Under the pieces are notes generated by a model, which searched no databases, was not told the origin of the DNA, and worked only from the letters and a program-made list of their open reading frames with translations. Positions 10,656 to 22,538 of a DNA stretch of 43,788 bases are shown in pieces; within the stretch, counting starts at the first letter, position 1, and each line of letters opens with the position of its first letter. The translations under genes and the position numbers were made by a program. Origin of the DNA: Allomyces macrogynus ATCC 38327 (Eukaryota > Blastocladiomycota > Blastocladiomycetes > Blastocladiales > Blastocladiaceae); NCBI GenBank assembly GCA_000151295.1, contig GG745360.1, forward strand, positions 172,158 to 215,945, written 5' to 3'.

Positions 10656-12205
10656 GATTCTATGTGTGAGCGTTCTTTGGTCATTTATGTCCTCCGAATG
10701 TAATTGGCCTTCGTCCTTTTGTCTTCCAGTGTTCCTTGTGGATCTGGGATTGCAATTTGGTGGCACACATTTTGTTGAGAATCCGATGCGTCAAGTCCGT
10801 TTTGACGAACTGACGCGTTGAAGTACAAAACCAACAGCAAGTGTGACAAGGGTGAATTGGCAATCGTAGAACAAAAGGTCGCAGTTCAGTCGGCCCAAAA
10901 TGCAAACAAGAATGAACATGACGCCAAGGGAGACAAAGAACAGAGCGCGTCGAAACCAGAATACAGGTGCAAGCAGTGAACGGTTCAGTGCATTAGAAAT
11001 GATGTGAAATGGCAATTTCGAGACAGCGCTTAATTATCGGCCAGCTAGAGCACGGAGTCGAGGAGCAGTAACTTGAGCGCAATACATAGCGGAACCGGTG
11101 TGGAATCAATGTCCGGAGCAGTGTGCAAGGCATAAAAGTAGCAATTATCCAAACGCAGCACCGAGAAGGATAAGCGGAAGCCAGGGCAGGACCCTGGCGT
11201 CTCGTGTTTCGGGGGCGATGCCGCGACGTAGAGCAGATGGCAAGAAACATCTGGTGCGTAACGATGTCAGGCTGCAGGTCCGCGCATGGCAGCGCCCTGG
11301 GACATCGAGCGGAGCTTGGGGGCATAATCACGGTGCTTGTGCACGGAGAACCGCAATCAGGCGTCGCGCAGCAGGGCGGCGGCGAGGAGCAAAATAATGG
11401 CGGTGGTCGGGGCGGGTCGGAGCACGGTTGACGTGATGTCGAGAGTAGTCGGGCAGCATGTGGCAGCATTCATATCATTGCGATGGATAAAGTGGGCGTG
11501 CGTCGGTGGTGATTGGTGCGTAACGAGCGCAGGTGCTGGTCCCCGCGAGGCCTGGCGAACCCGGCGTGAGCGTCCAGCCGGTGCAGCGGAGCACGGCAGC
11601 GGTGGTTGCGCTCCGTGTTGACAACGGTCAGGTGTGGTCTAGAGGACCCGTTGCTATGGCAACGCCGCCAGCTGCAGGCGAGCCGGTGGCGCTGTTGGGC
11701 GTGGCTAGTGCATGCAAATCTGTGCGCGCCTGGGCGCCTAACGCCCAGCTTTTCCCTTTTAACGTTGCAGACTTGGGCGTTATGTTCGGTCAGACCGAGT
11801 CCCAAGTTATGGTATTTCCAAGCAAGCTGGGTGTCCTCAACCTGGACGCACGCAAAAATTCGTAACGTACATAACCAGATAATTAAGTTCCAATGTTTGA
11901 AAGGGTCGATGGAGAGATCGGAGCTGGCTGCGCTCATGCACTCATGAAACAGGCCGCAGATGGCAACTGCGACGAACCTGGTCCCTGCCTGTTCCCTCCT
12001 CAGTGGGATATTTGAATTATCGCGAACCCGCATACATGGCCCCGGAACCCCTGTGTTGGGTGGTTTCCCGGCCAAACTCCGATGCCTTGGACCACTCACA
12101 CTGATCGCATCTGCTGCAGATATGGCGGATGAAAGATTTCTCGGGTCAGCAATGCCCGAAACACCAGCTGCAATCCTGCCCGCTCTCGCACCACCAGGCG
12201 CCACC
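10656..12205. other. intergenic stretch between mobile element and repeat-protein gene
   Basis: No supported gene. At 10,720-10,821 an open frame ending FDELTR follows a CTTCCAG acceptor-like site and could be a last exon of the preceding gene. The stretch contains the right member of the hairpin repeat pair (11,726-11,813) and the upstream region of the next gene. Confidence 0.4.
11726..11813. repeat. hairpin-rich repeat, right member of the inverted pair
   Basis: It contains TGGGCG-CCTAA-CGCCCA (about 11,730-11,747), a stem ACTTGGG/CCCAAGT (about 11,771-11,807) and, nested inside, CGGT-CAG-ACCG. Read on the minus strand, the last 40 bases resemble the start of the left repeat at 3,323, including TGGGACTCGGT followed by AACGCCCA. 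Confidence 0.5.
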
Positions 12206-13169
12206 ATGCGACTACGCCTGCCTGTCGAGCTCGTCGAGGATATTCTTGTCCGTGCAGTTCACGCGCTTTGCAAACCAATCCAAGACAGTTCCTGGGCTGA
12301 TGACGGCGAGCCAAACTCGCGACCTTGCGCGTCCATCATCGCGTGCCTCTACGTCCTTCCTGCCGCAACTATTCCTCGCGTCGTGCGCGCCGTTTTTGCA
12401 CGCTTGCCGCACTGTGAACCTGTTGCTGCGTCGCGCAATGGCCGCATCGATATCTTGACCTTGCGACGCAAGCTCGGCCTCTGGCTCACCGAACGCGTGC
12501 CCCCGAAGCATGGTCAAATCTCGACGAGCTGCAGGGCGCTCACTGCTGCCACGCGCCGCGGTCATATCTCCATCCTTGATTGGTGGGTGTACAAGGCCGG
12601 TGTGGTGCTACCATTTCTCGTGGCGCGCGCTGGAGACGGCGACCAAGTTTGGGCACGTTGCCGTACTCGATTGGTGGGCCCAGTCGGGCCTACGCTGGGA
12701 AGTGCCCCACGATCTTGGAAATGTTATTGTTCAGTCGCGATCCAAGGCCATTGTCCAGTGGTGGGCACCGCGTGGATACTGCCCCCTGCTCTCTGATACC
12801 GAGCTCGCGGCCGCGGTGCGCATCGAGGAGTTTGGCGTTCTCGATTATTGGGCGTGGATGACGCCTGGTCTCGAGAGTCGTGACCGTGCGATTGAGCTCG
12901 AACAGGCCGTTTGTGATGTGGTTCGAGAATCATCAGCTCATGGATGTGTCGACGTGCTCGATTGGCTGGTCAAGCGCGGCATTCCGTTCCGCCTGGGTGT
13001 GGAAGAAGCCGGCGCTGCAATTGAGAACGGACATGTCGTCGTTCTTGAGTGGTGGGCGCGGTCTGGGATGCCGCTGACCACGCCGAGCCCACAAGCATTG
13101 GAGAAGGCACGTGAGAACGGTCACAGCAAGGCCGAGAAGTGGTGGAGAGTGCCAGGTTTGCGATTTTGA
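12206..13169 (+). pseudogene. F-box-like plus ankyrin-like 'DWW' repeat protein, one frameshift
   Basis: ATG 12206 (CACCATGC context) gives MRLRLPVELVEDILVRAV, an F-box-like helix, matching the paralogue at 13808. Then come 'CEPVAASRNGRIDILTLRRK' and a series of about 33-residue repeats, each centred on A....GH...LDWW...G: ISILDWW, VAVLDWW, AIVQWW, FGVLDYW, VDVLDWL and VVVLEWW, ending AEKWWRVPGLRF. The repeat resembles ankyrin in length and helical pattern but has the Trp pair instead of the usual TPLH. At 12,617 the frame slips by one base: removing one C from CCATTTCTCGTGG restores PFSWRALETATKFGHVAV. The rest is open, so this is either a recently inactivated gene or an assembly error. No intron is needed. 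Confidence 0.7.
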
Positions 13170-13807
13170 AGACTTTTTGATGTTTGGTCGTTGAAATTCC
13201 GTTACTCGTCCAAATGAAACATTTGCATGGCTTACCATGATGTACCTGCTCCAAACTGGCCCAAGTATGCTGAAGAAAAAACAATTGATTCGGCGGATCA
13301 GTGTGCATCAATTCTTGGCTTCCCGGCCGTCTTGTTTGAGCACGATGAGCTGCGCTCAAGTCAGCATGCTGTCGCGTTCGGGGATCAATCGCGAAAGATG
13401 TTATCCTGAAGTTTGGCCATCTGCCAGTTCTTCGTGCTGCTTCACAGATTTACTTTCTTACCATGCAGAGCAGAGGACATCAGGGAAGGCGCTCTCTTTG
13501 GGCATCACCCAGCGCTGCGAGCTGTAGTTGATATGTGACTCGAATCACACACAACCCACACTGTAGCCGAACGTCAATCGACTCTCTTACTGAACTCGCT
13601 CCGACTGACCAGCTGCAATATAACAAAAGAGCCGTGTCGATGACAGGCATGCAAGTTGAACGCAGGGCCTGAGAGTAAAACCGTGTTGGCCAACACCCAA
13701 GAGAACTCCAGCAACGCTGCAACAGATGCAAGCTTGCTTAAATCAGAATCAAGTTCGTCAAGCTGCACAAGAATGCCCTCACGAGTGCACCGGCTGAAAC
13801 TGCCAAT
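13170..13807. other. intergenic spacer between the two repeat-protein copies
   Basis: No gene seen. It should include the 3' end of the first copy and the former promoter of the second. Confidence 0.4.
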
Positions 13808-14996
13808 ATGCCGCGCCTGTCCGTCGAGCTCGTCGAGGAGATTCTCGTCCTCACCGTGTGCGCCATCAACAAGCCGATCCCCGGCCACACGGACGAGCAG
13901 TCTGCAGCACGCTGCCGCTACTGGGCCAAGCACGACCGCAAGCCAAATCTGCACCTTCATGAGCATCTCGCAGCATGCCTCTACGTTCTTCCGGCCGCGA
14001 CCATTCCACGTGTCATGCGCGCCGTCTTGGCACGCATGCCACACTGCACACCAGAGGCCGCGTCGGGCGCTGGCCGCGTCGATATCTTGGCCATGCGACG
14101 CAAACTCGGTCTGTGGCTCACCTAGACGGGCGCCCTGAAATGTCATGTGTCGACTTGTTACAGCGCGCTCGCCGCTGCCACACGTCGCGGCCAGATCGCC
14201 GTTCTCGACTGGTGGGTGCGCGAGTCCAACGTGCGGCTTGACGTTCCGGATGGGGTCTTGAATATGCGTCGGTGCTCGAATCGCAGGTCGACGATCCGAG
14301 CATGCTCAAATGGTGGTTCATGTCGGGACTGCTCCGTGGGCCCCCATACAAGCGACAGCCCGTGAAAATGTACACGCCTGATGCTTGCGTCGCAAAAGGG
14401 CCAAATTCAAATTCTCAAATGCTGGCGCGCTGTTGGCGCCAAGTTTATCTCGCGCAACATTTCCGACGATCAAAGGCCTGAACACGGCGTGCATTGACGG
14501 CCGGATCGATTGCTCGACTGGTGGGTTGCAAGCGGATTGCCGTTCGAGTACACGCCTCGCGCTCCAGTTCGCCACCAAGATTTGTCACAACGCTGTGTTC
14601 GACTGGTGGGCCGCTCACGGGCGTTACCCGCTGTTGTATGATGTTGAATTCGCCGCTGCAGTGCGCAACGAGTTTGCTGTGCTCGAGTACAATAAATGGA
14701 CGACACCGGGCCTCGAGGGTCGTAATCGTGTTCCTGAGCTCGAACAAGCAGTTTAAGCTGTGGTGCGAGAAGCATCTACTCATGGATGTGTCGACGTGCT
14801 CGATTGGTTGGTCAAGCATGGCATACCGCTGTTCCGAGCGGTGGGGGTTGACATTGCGACTGAGAACGGGCATTTGGCAGCAACGTTTGGGAGTACCAGG
14901 GACCACACCAAACCCGTAGTCCACATCGAAAAGGCGCACGAAAAAGGTCACAACGAGGCAGCCAAGTGGTGGAGAGGGACGGACTTGTTGTCGTGA
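13808..14996 (+). pseudogene. second copy of the 'DWW' repeat protein, clearly degenerate
   Basis: It starts MPRLSVELVEEILVLTV and matches the upstream copy through 'YVLPAATIPRVMRAVLARMP', DILAMRRKLGLWLT and the DWW repeats (IAVLDWW, NAVFDWWAAHGRYPLLYD, VDVLDWLVKHGIPL). It is broken by TAG at about 14,121, by at least two frame changes between 14,125 and 14,400, and by TAA at about 14,753. The last segment ends AAKWWRGTDL. Unlike the transposon genes, its stops are TAG and TAA. The head-to-tail arrangement and shared layout indicate a tandem duplication followed by decay. Confidence 0.85.
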
Positions 14997-15102
14997 TGAT
15001 GAAGACGGTGCTTTATCGCTCTTTTTTTCGCTTGGATGTTGCTTTCTCTGGCCTGGATAAATCAAATTGAAAAGACAACATCCTGCTCCGTATATTGCTT
15101 TG

Positions 15103-16525
15103 CTATAGCATCTCGGCCACGTCGGCCATAATCTCCTGGATCGGCGCCTCGATTTTGCGGGTTAGCAGCGCATCAGCGCGTGTCGGCCCCTTGTTGATAC
15201 ACCACACAGGCTTGCCCGCCGCGTGCAGGTCGCGCACGAGCCGGTACGCCGAGTACGTTGTCAGCGTCGACCCGAGCACCAACCCACCACTCGCCTTGCC
15301 GACCAACTCCGCCGCCTGCTCCTTGACCTTCGGCGGGATATTCTCGCCAAAGAACACGACTGCGGGCTTCAAAACGCTCTTCACGGACACTGTCGCCATC
15401 GTCACGTCGACCGTCGCCTCGTTCCCGCACTTGTGGCACGGCGGGTACGTGAACTGCGCAAAGTCGAGCGCCACGTCCATGTCGCCGTCGGGCCGCACCG
15501 ATCCGGTCTCGCCGGGCGACGTGTGCGACGGCGGGATGACCGTCTTGACGCGCTCCTCCTCGCGCGTCACGTCGCGGCGAATGTGCTGGACCCACGTCGG
15601 GTTGAGCGACTTGAGCATCGCCTGGAACTCGTCGCGCGGAATCGCGTGGCCGCACGACTGGCACTCGACGCGCGCGAGCGTGCCGTGCAGCTCAATGACG
15701 TTGCGGCCACCGGCTGGAGGTTGGGAAAGCGACCGAGGTCAGTGTGACGGTCGGAACGGAATCAGGTTGCGTCGTGGCGGAGATGACGGACCCTTGTGGT
15801 GCAGTGAATCGACGTTTTGCGTCACGACGCCGACCAAGTGGCCCTTGGCCTCGATTTCGGCCAACGAGTGGTGAATCGTGTTGGGTTGTGCGTGGAAAAT
15901 GGTGCCGTAACCGAGCATCGATCTGCGAGTGAGAGGAGAGCGAAGACATGGGTCACATCAATCCTACTGCTCGCAACTGTCATGTCGGGCATGATCGTTC
16001 ACGTACCGTGCCCAGTACCGCTGCCGGTTGTAGTGTCTCCCCATAAACTCCTACTGGGCGCGTCAGAACTCATGAGCGCACGCATCACCATGGTGAGCGA
16101 GTCAATTCTGCCGCACGAGCGTACCTGGTACTGGATTGGTTTGTAGTCCTTGTTGACGACATAGGCGCCCTTGGGACCGCGGTAGTCAGGGATATTCGAC
16201 GGCGTGCTCACGCCAGCGCCTACGCACGGCGACGAGCTCCGCATCAGTCCACGGTCGTCGTTGGGTGCGTGGACAGGGACAACGACGAACCCGTAATGAC
16301 GAGCAGCTTGCCATGACACGACCGAATGAACGCGGCCACGTCTCGCGCGAGCTGGCCTCGCGATAAATTGGCTGCTGGCACCGAGACCATGGTGCTGGAT
16401 CCAGTTGGCAAGCTTGGGCGATTTAGACCGTGCAAGGGCTGATGGCAATAACGTTGGCCGGTCTGGCGGGCTCCGAATGTCGGGAGCAGAGAAGATGAAC
16501 ACTTGCAGAGAGTGGCCGCTGTCAC
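15103..16525 (-). CDS. SIRT4: SIRT4-like sirtuin, probably mitochondrial
   Basis: NAD-dependent protein acyl-lysine hydrolase / ADP-ribosyltransferase family, class II. Five exons close in phase: 16525-16291, 16219-16125, 16050-16007, 15922-15792, 15713-15103, giving 371 residues. Motifs in order: LLVITGAGVST (NAD loop), SNIPDYRGPKG, NRQRYWAR, VVTQNVDSLHHKAGG, NVIELHG (catalytic His), zinc pairs CQSC and CHKC, VVFFGENIP, GSTLTTYSAYR and NKGPTRAD. The RQRYWAR and GPTRAD blocks are characteristic of SIRT4. The N-terminal 45 residues are rich in Ser, Leu, Arg and Gln with few acids, fitting a mitochondrial presequence, although the exact start is uncertain. The four introns are 71-84 bp. All catalytic and zinc-binding positions are present. 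Confidence 0.92.
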
Positions 16526-17109
16526 GGCATCCTTGTGCTAATCAGTCTGGCCGAGTCTGGCCTCCCATCAACTTCTCTCGAGCGGCTGACTGTCATGGCT
16601 GTTGAGAGTGCCGATGCTGAGGAAAGCGATCTGCTGGCTCACATCGAATGCTCCTCGTGTCAGCCACGTGAGTCACAAGAATCAATTGAGGGACGCGCCC
16701 TCGCAAGGCAAGGCGCGGTCACGCTGCAGACGACGGCCGCCGCAAGTCGCGAGCCCGCGAAGCCGCACACAATGATTTCGTCCTTTCCCGTGATGTTGAG
16801 GCTGTCGATTGACGAGGTTGGAGACAAGCAGGCCCAGAGCCACACTGACTGCACCTCTTCTCTTTCCATCCGGACGTGGTCCAGGATCCCTGCTCTTGGA
16901 GCGGGATGCAGTCTGACGCCAGTCCACAGCTTATCATTGAATCACGTCAAAACAATGGCATTGCAGTTTATTGGGTCAGGCAGTGTGCTCGGTGATACCG
17001 GAGAGTACCCTAGATATCGTGACAGCAAAAACTGATCCGCTTCTCAGAGGCCAGCCGAGGCCAGCGCTTCATTGATAAACCCCATGAATCGATCACATAT
17101 CCATCCAAC
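16526..17109. other. spacer between sirtuin and first monooxygenase
   Basis: Both neighbours are on the minus strand, so this is the 5' region of the sirtuin gene and the 3' region of the monooxygenase. A forward frame at 16,535-17,035 is open but shows no family features. Confidence 0.4.
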
Positions 17110-19156
17110 TCACACGGCCACCGCATACCGGGCCAAATAAGCCTGGACCCGGTCGGCCTCCAGGTCAAGCCCAGCCATCACCATGTACCCGTCCGGCCGT
17201 ACGACCACGACCCACGCCTGGCTCAGATCCTTGATGCCAAAATCAGCGTCGTGCGTCACGCCAAACAGAAACTCGGCGATGACACCATCATTGTCCACCC
17301 ACTTGTTTGCCGTTTCCGGCACCGCGACACGGTCGAGCTGGACCGCATCCACCAACCCCTGCACCTCCTCGGTCGAAATCGACAGCGCATCCGTGGGCTT
17401 GCGTAGGAACGGGCGCGCGTCGTGCTTGATTGGCGGCGTGCCAGGCGCCGTCGACCGCAGCTGGATGTGATGCACGCGCGCGCCTTCAATGAACGCCGGG
17501 AACGCGGCGTCCGCCAGGTCGTGCGGCGTCAAGACGAGGACCGTGTGCTGCAGACCGGCGGAGACGTACAAGTCAAGCGGCGCGGCAGTCTTGCCATCAG
17601 CACCCAAAAGCCGCCCGCGCGTCGGCGCGCGGTGCCCGACGGGGTACCGCAGCTTGACGTTCCCAGCCTGGACCGCGGCCTCAGCCGGCTGCGGCACGCG
17701 CGGCAGGACCAAATCGAGCCCGACGTTCGGCGTCAGCTTCCCGGACCGGAACAGATTCGGCACCCACGCCGCGATTCTCACGACCAGCGACCCGAGCAGC
17801 CGCACGAGCCAGGGCCAGCGGACGGCGTAGTCGGTCGCACGCGACGTGTTCTTGACAATGGCCTGCGCGACGGGCTGCCGCTCCGACTCGTAACTCGCGA
17901 GCAGCGCGCGCGGGTGGACGTTATGCGTGAGCGCCGTCGCGAGTTTCCACGCCAAGTTGTGCGCGTCCTGCAGGCCCATGTTCATACCCTGCCCGCCGAC
18001 CGGGGAGTGCACGTGCGCGGCGTCGCCCGCGAGGAACACGCGCGCGTCGTGGGTGGCGTAATGCGCGGCGACGCGCTCGTTGACGGTGAAACGCGTAAGC
18101 CATTGCGGGTCCGACAGCGAGTAGCCCGTGCTGGTCGACGTGTTGGTCTCGTCGCGGGTCCCGTCAGCGTGATCACGGTGCCCATGCCGGGACGTGACGC
18201 GCTCATTGAACAGCGCTCGACGCGGCCAATGTCGGCGGCGCGACCCCCGCCGCGGCCCCCGTGTGCTTGTCAATGTAGGTATCCTTGTCCACCCGGTCTT
18301 GCACAGCGCCGCTTGTCCCATCGCGCCATTGAGCCGCCTGCTCGTCGCCGCCGAGCGCAACGATCCGGTGCAGCGGCGCATCGTTCGTCGTGGCCGTCGT
18401 CTGCAGCGGGAACACGAGGATCACGCCGTGCGAGCTAGACATTGTGGGCGGGCGCGCGACACGGCTGGTCGGGTCGGCGCCCCACGTGGTCGTGCGGCCG
18501 TCGCGCGTGCGAATGCGCACGTCGGCCATCCAGAACATGTCCGACCGCGTGTGGCCCGGGAACGGGATGTTGAGCAGGCTCCGTACAGTGGACTTGCCGC
18601 CGTCGCACGCAACAAGGTACCTGCACTTGATCCCATGCTGGTTGTTGAGCGTGGCCGTGACCGGGTGCGTCGCGTCACTGCCCTCGTCAACGTGCAAGCC
18701 TGTCACGCCCGAGTCCCATGCGATGCGCACGCCGCGCCGCTCGAGGTCGGCGATCAGAATCCGCTCCGTGTGCGACTGCACGCGCACAAGCGCAAACGGG
18801 TACGGCGACTGGGCAGTATCCGCGGGCGGGAATGCGATGCTGGCAATGGGACCCGACGCGGCATCGCCCAGCATGGGACCGCCGAAAATGACGCCCTTGT
18901 CGCCGTTGACGGGGGTCATGACCATGTCACGGGCGACGGTGCTTTGTGGGCCGAGGAATGCGAGCGTTTCGAGCGACCGGGCATGCACGGCAATGGCCTT
19001 GGACAGGGTAGATGGACCAGTCGAACGATCAACAATGACAATCGAGGTTCCCTTTGGCGAGTATTCGTGCAGCTGCGCGGCCAGGTACAGACCGACAGGG
19101 CCGGCACCGACGACGACAATATCGGCCACGTCGGGGATCTTGTCAGAGATGCTCAT
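17110..19156 (-). CDS. FAD-dependent aromatic-ring monooxygenase, copy 1, frameshifted
   Basis: Class A flavoprotein monooxygenase of the phenol hydroxylase / PheA-TfdB type, which uses FAD and NAD(P)H to hydroxylate an aromatic substrate. It starts MSISDKIPDVADIVVVGAGP (dinucleotide fold), then has 'VACDGGKSTVRSLLNIPF' (DG motif) and, in the second half, FLAGDAAHVHSPVGGQGMN with 'GLQDAHNLAWKLATAL' (GD motif). The C-terminal third, with LQHTVLVLTPHD and VVRPDGYMVMAG, is the thioredoxin-like domain of the family. No intron is needed. The frame changes near 18,225, between PPTLAA and LFNERV; copy 2 reads straight through this point (PPTLAAVERMFNERV). The next 25 residues also align poorly, so compensating indels may run from 18,150 to 18,235. 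It has no N-terminal extension, so it is probably cytosolic. Substrate unknown. Confidence 0.85.
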
Positions 19157-19954
19157 GGTGATTGGAGAGAAGTGGAACGGTGCTGGATCGTATCACTTGG
19201 AGCAGCGATGTCGGTTCCGGTCCTGGTCTGTGCGTGCCTGGGATTTATTCGCATCGGTTCCTCCAAACTGCGGCCGCAGCGTGCTCGCACGCGTGCGCGC
19301 TTCGCTGAAGGGCGATTGATGCAGGGTTGCTGGGACTTTGCGGCACGAGCGGCTTCAAGTTGACAACGCACGGTGACAAATGATCGACGGTTTGTTGTGG
19401 TCGCGACGGACCTGTCTGATGTTGATTGACGCAACTGCCGGTTTAAGTCGCCGGTGGGACACGAACACACCGCTCTGCCTACGCTCGCCCGAGGTGCTTG
19501 ATCCCACGACCATGACATTCTCACTGTTCCATGAAGTTCCACACAGTTCCAAGCAACATCGCCTCGGAGAAACGCTCTCGCCAGCGGTCAGGATTCGGCA
19601 AGTATGGACATCAACAAGGACGCTCGCATCGATACCCTGCCAAAATGTGACAAAGCGAGCTTGCCAAACGCGCTCCAAGCTGATGGCTGCGTCGCGCCGA
19701 CGATGATTTTATACGAAAAGCATGTAGGGTTGGTGGAGGAGGATGTAGGGTTGAGTAGTCGACAGGAACTTGGTCAATTTGACGATTGTTGTGGTTCTGA
19801 TCCGACTATGATTCGGCGAGAGACGCGCGCAGGCGACACTTAGCCACATGCGACGTGAACGACGCTTGATACGCGGTAATTGATGGTAGAATGTCATAGA
19901 CTCAACAAAACCGATGCGCGCCGCGCATCCCTCACGTTCCGACGCGCGCATCCC
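19157..19954. other. spacer between the two monooxygenase copies
   Basis: This is the 5' region of copy 1 and the 3' region of copy 2. Two ATGTAGGGTTG motifs occur 23 bp apart near 19,719-19,752. No gene seen. Confidence 0.4.
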
Positions 19955-22085
19955 TTACGCCTTCGCGTACTCGCCCAAATATTCCCGAACCCGGTCGGCA
20001 TCCAGGCCAAGCCCCGCCATGACCATGTACCCATCCGGACGCACGACCACGACCCACGCCTGGCTCGGATCCTTGACCCCGAAATCCGCGTCGTGCGTGA
20101 CGCCAAACAAAAACTCGGCCACTTCCCCATTCTCGTCCACCCAACTGTTGACCGACTCCGGCACGGCCACGCGATCGAGCTGGACCGAGTCGACGAGCCG
20201 CTGAATGTCCTCGTCCGGCAGCGCCAGGGCGTCGTTGGCCGTGCGGAAAAACGGCCGCGCGTTGGGTTTCGCCGCGACCGCAGCGGGTGTCGCTGTCGGC
20301 AGCTTGATCCGGTGCACGTGCGCGCCGTCAATGGTCGGCGGGAACACGACCACCGCCGGGTCGTGAGGCGTCAGGACTAGCACCGTGTGCTGCACACCCG
20401 TGCCAATGTACAGGTCGATCGGCGCCGCGACCGTGCCATCGGAAGCCACGAGTTTCCCACGGGACGGCGCGCGGTGCCCGGCCGGGTACCGCAACTTGAC
20501 GTTCCCGGCCCTGTGTGACTGCGTCGTTCGGCTGCGGGTACTTTCGGCAGGACCAGCTCGAGCCCGACATTCGCCGTGATCAGTTCTGTCTAACTATGCC
20601 CGGGCATCCACGACGCGACGGGAACATTACCGACCCAAACAGCCGCATGACCCACGGCCACCGCACGGCGCAGTCGGTCATCTGCGAGGTCGTCTTGACA
20701 ATCGCCTGCGCGACGGGCTGCCGCTCCTGCTCGTACGTCGCGAGCAGCGCGCGCGGATGCGTCTTGGTCGTCAGCGCGGTCGCGAGCTTCCACGCGAGAT
20801 TATGCGCGTCCTGGATCCCCAAATTCATCCCCTGCCCGCCCATCGGCGAATGCACGTGCGCGGCGTCGCCCGCGAGGAACACGCGCGCGTCGTGCGCCGC
20901 GTACGAAGCGGCGACACGCTCGTTGACAGTGAACCGCGTCAGCCAGTGCGCGTCCGAGAGCGTATACCCCGTCTGCGTGTCGGCGGCAGCGTCGCGGGTC
21001 GCGGTGGGGGTCAGGACGCTCGACCACGGGATCGCCACGCGCTCGTTGAACATTCGCTCAACCGCAGCCAACGTCGGCGGCGCGACCCCCGCGACCGTGC
21101 CCGCGTGCTTGTCAATGTACGTGTCCTTAACGGCCTGGTCGCCCGCAGTCCCGCTCGTCCCGTCGTGCCATTTGGCCGCCTGCTCGTCCCCACCGAGGGC
21201 AATGATGCGGTGCACCGGCGCGTCCGTGTTATGCGGGTTCTGCAGCGCAAAGACCATTGTCGCGCCGTGCGCCGAGGCCATCATCCACGGCCGCGCAACT
21301 TGGCCCGTCTTATCGACGCCCCAACTGGTCCCGCGGCCGTCCTTGGTACGAATCCGGACATCGGCCATCCAAAACACGTCCGACCGCGTGTGCCCCGGGA
21401 ACGGGATCTCGAGCAAGTGCCGCACGGTCGATTTGCCGCCGTCGCACGCGACAAGGTACTTGCACTTGACCACCTCGTCATTACTGAGCGTCGCCGTCAC
21501 CGCCTTTTCGTCCACGTTCAGCGCCGTCACCCCCGTGCCCCACGCGACCTGCACCCCCCTGCGCTTCAAGTCCTCGACCAAAAACTTTTCCGTGTGCGAC
21601 TGCACGCGCACGATCCCGAACGGGTACGGCGACCGCGCGACATCCGCCGGCGGGAACGCAACCGTCCCGATCGGGCCGGACGACGCGTCGCCGAGCACGG
21701 GACCGCCGAAAATCGCGCCAGTATCGCCATTGATCGCGGTGGAGACCATGTCCCTCGCGACAGTGCTGCTTGAGCCGAGGTGCGCGAGCGTTTCGAGCGT
21801 GCGCGCGTGCACCGCGAGTGCCTTGGATAAGGTAGACGGGCCCGAAGCGCGGTCGACGACCAGGATCGAGGACTGCGGAGAGTATTCGTGTAACTGCGCG
21901 GCGAGGTACAGGCCCACGGGGCCGGCGCCGACGACGAGGATGTCCGCCGAGTTGGGGAGCGTGGTCATGGTGGTCATAGTGCCGGCACAGCGGAGATGGT
22001 GCTGGAGAGTCTTGATTCGGGTTAAGGCCGTTGCGGCCGCGAGTGCTTGGCGAGAATGGTGGCGGGCAAGACTGGCACGAAGCAT
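19955..22085 (-). CDS. FAD-dependent aromatic-ring monooxygenase, copy 2, with mitochondrial-type presequence
   Basis: Paralogue of the gene at 17,110, in tandem on the same strand. ATG at 22085 opens MLRASLARHHSRQALAAATA, an Arg- and Ala-rich stretch without acids for over 30 residues, typical of a mitochondrial targeting sequence. The FAD domain follows (ADILVVGAGPVGLYLAAQLH). An internal ATG at 21977 could make a shorter form resembling copy 1. The DG motif (ACDGGKSTVRHLLEIPFPGH) and GD motif (AGDAAHVHSPMGGQGMNLG) are intact and the first 500 residues are one open frame. The frame then breaks: a stop at 20,580 and at least two shifts between 20,500 and 20,625 separate it from the intact C-terminal domain (VQHTVLVLTPHD, VVRPDGYMVMAG). 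It may be a recent pseudogene or mis-assembled. Confidence 0.83.
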
Positions 22086-22538
22086 GTTGGTGTTGATGGA
22101 TGGTGCGGAGAGCGAGCGTTCGTAAACCGCCTTACCGCACTCTTGTTGTTGCTGAGCGTCGATTTGTCGTCGTGTTGGTGCGGGGAAAACGCGCCGCAGT
22201 GCTGGTAAACAGTCTCCTGGGAGACGGGCGCGTTCAATGCGAGTGGTGTGCAGGGACCGGAATGTGGTTCTGTTGACGGAGACGTCCGACGCGTCGTCGG
22301 CGACTTGCTCCGATCTGTTACCAAGGCTGCACCAGTCCATGCCGCCGCTGGACAAAAAAAAAGGGCACGAACCAAAAGGAAGCAAACGTATTCATTATCT
22401 GAACGAGAGAAAAGCAAACCCACGCGCGCTCTTGGAATCAAGAAATCACAACAGCACGAACGGCGCACGCAACGCAAAAAGACAAGAACGACCAAAAGGA
22501 GATGATGCCGATGGGCGACAAACACGCGCTATGCCGGC
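22086..22538. other. spacer upstream of monooxygenase copy 2
   Basis: Holds the promoter of copy 2 and the 3' region of ERG25. The copy 2 frame remains open upstream to 22,385, but I see no domain there. Confidence 0.4.

Noticed and set aside
16535..17035. 166-codon plus-strand frame between sirtuin and monooxygenase
   Set aside because: No conserved motif, and it sits in a normal spacer between two minus-strand genes.
17422..18438. 338-codon plus-strand frame, Arg-rich, opposite monooxygenase copy 1
   Set aside because: It is the antisense of a well-conserved FAD enzyme. GC-rich third positions make the complementary frame open, and its composition (Arg, Gly, Val) is typical of such shadows.
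19719..19752. two ATGTAGGGTTG motifs resembling telomere repeats
   Set aside because: Only two separated copies of TAGGGTT occur in the spacer; too few to call an interstitial telomere tract.
20515..22125. 536-codon plus-strand frame
   Set aside because: Antisense shadow of monooxygenase copy 2; no motif of its own.
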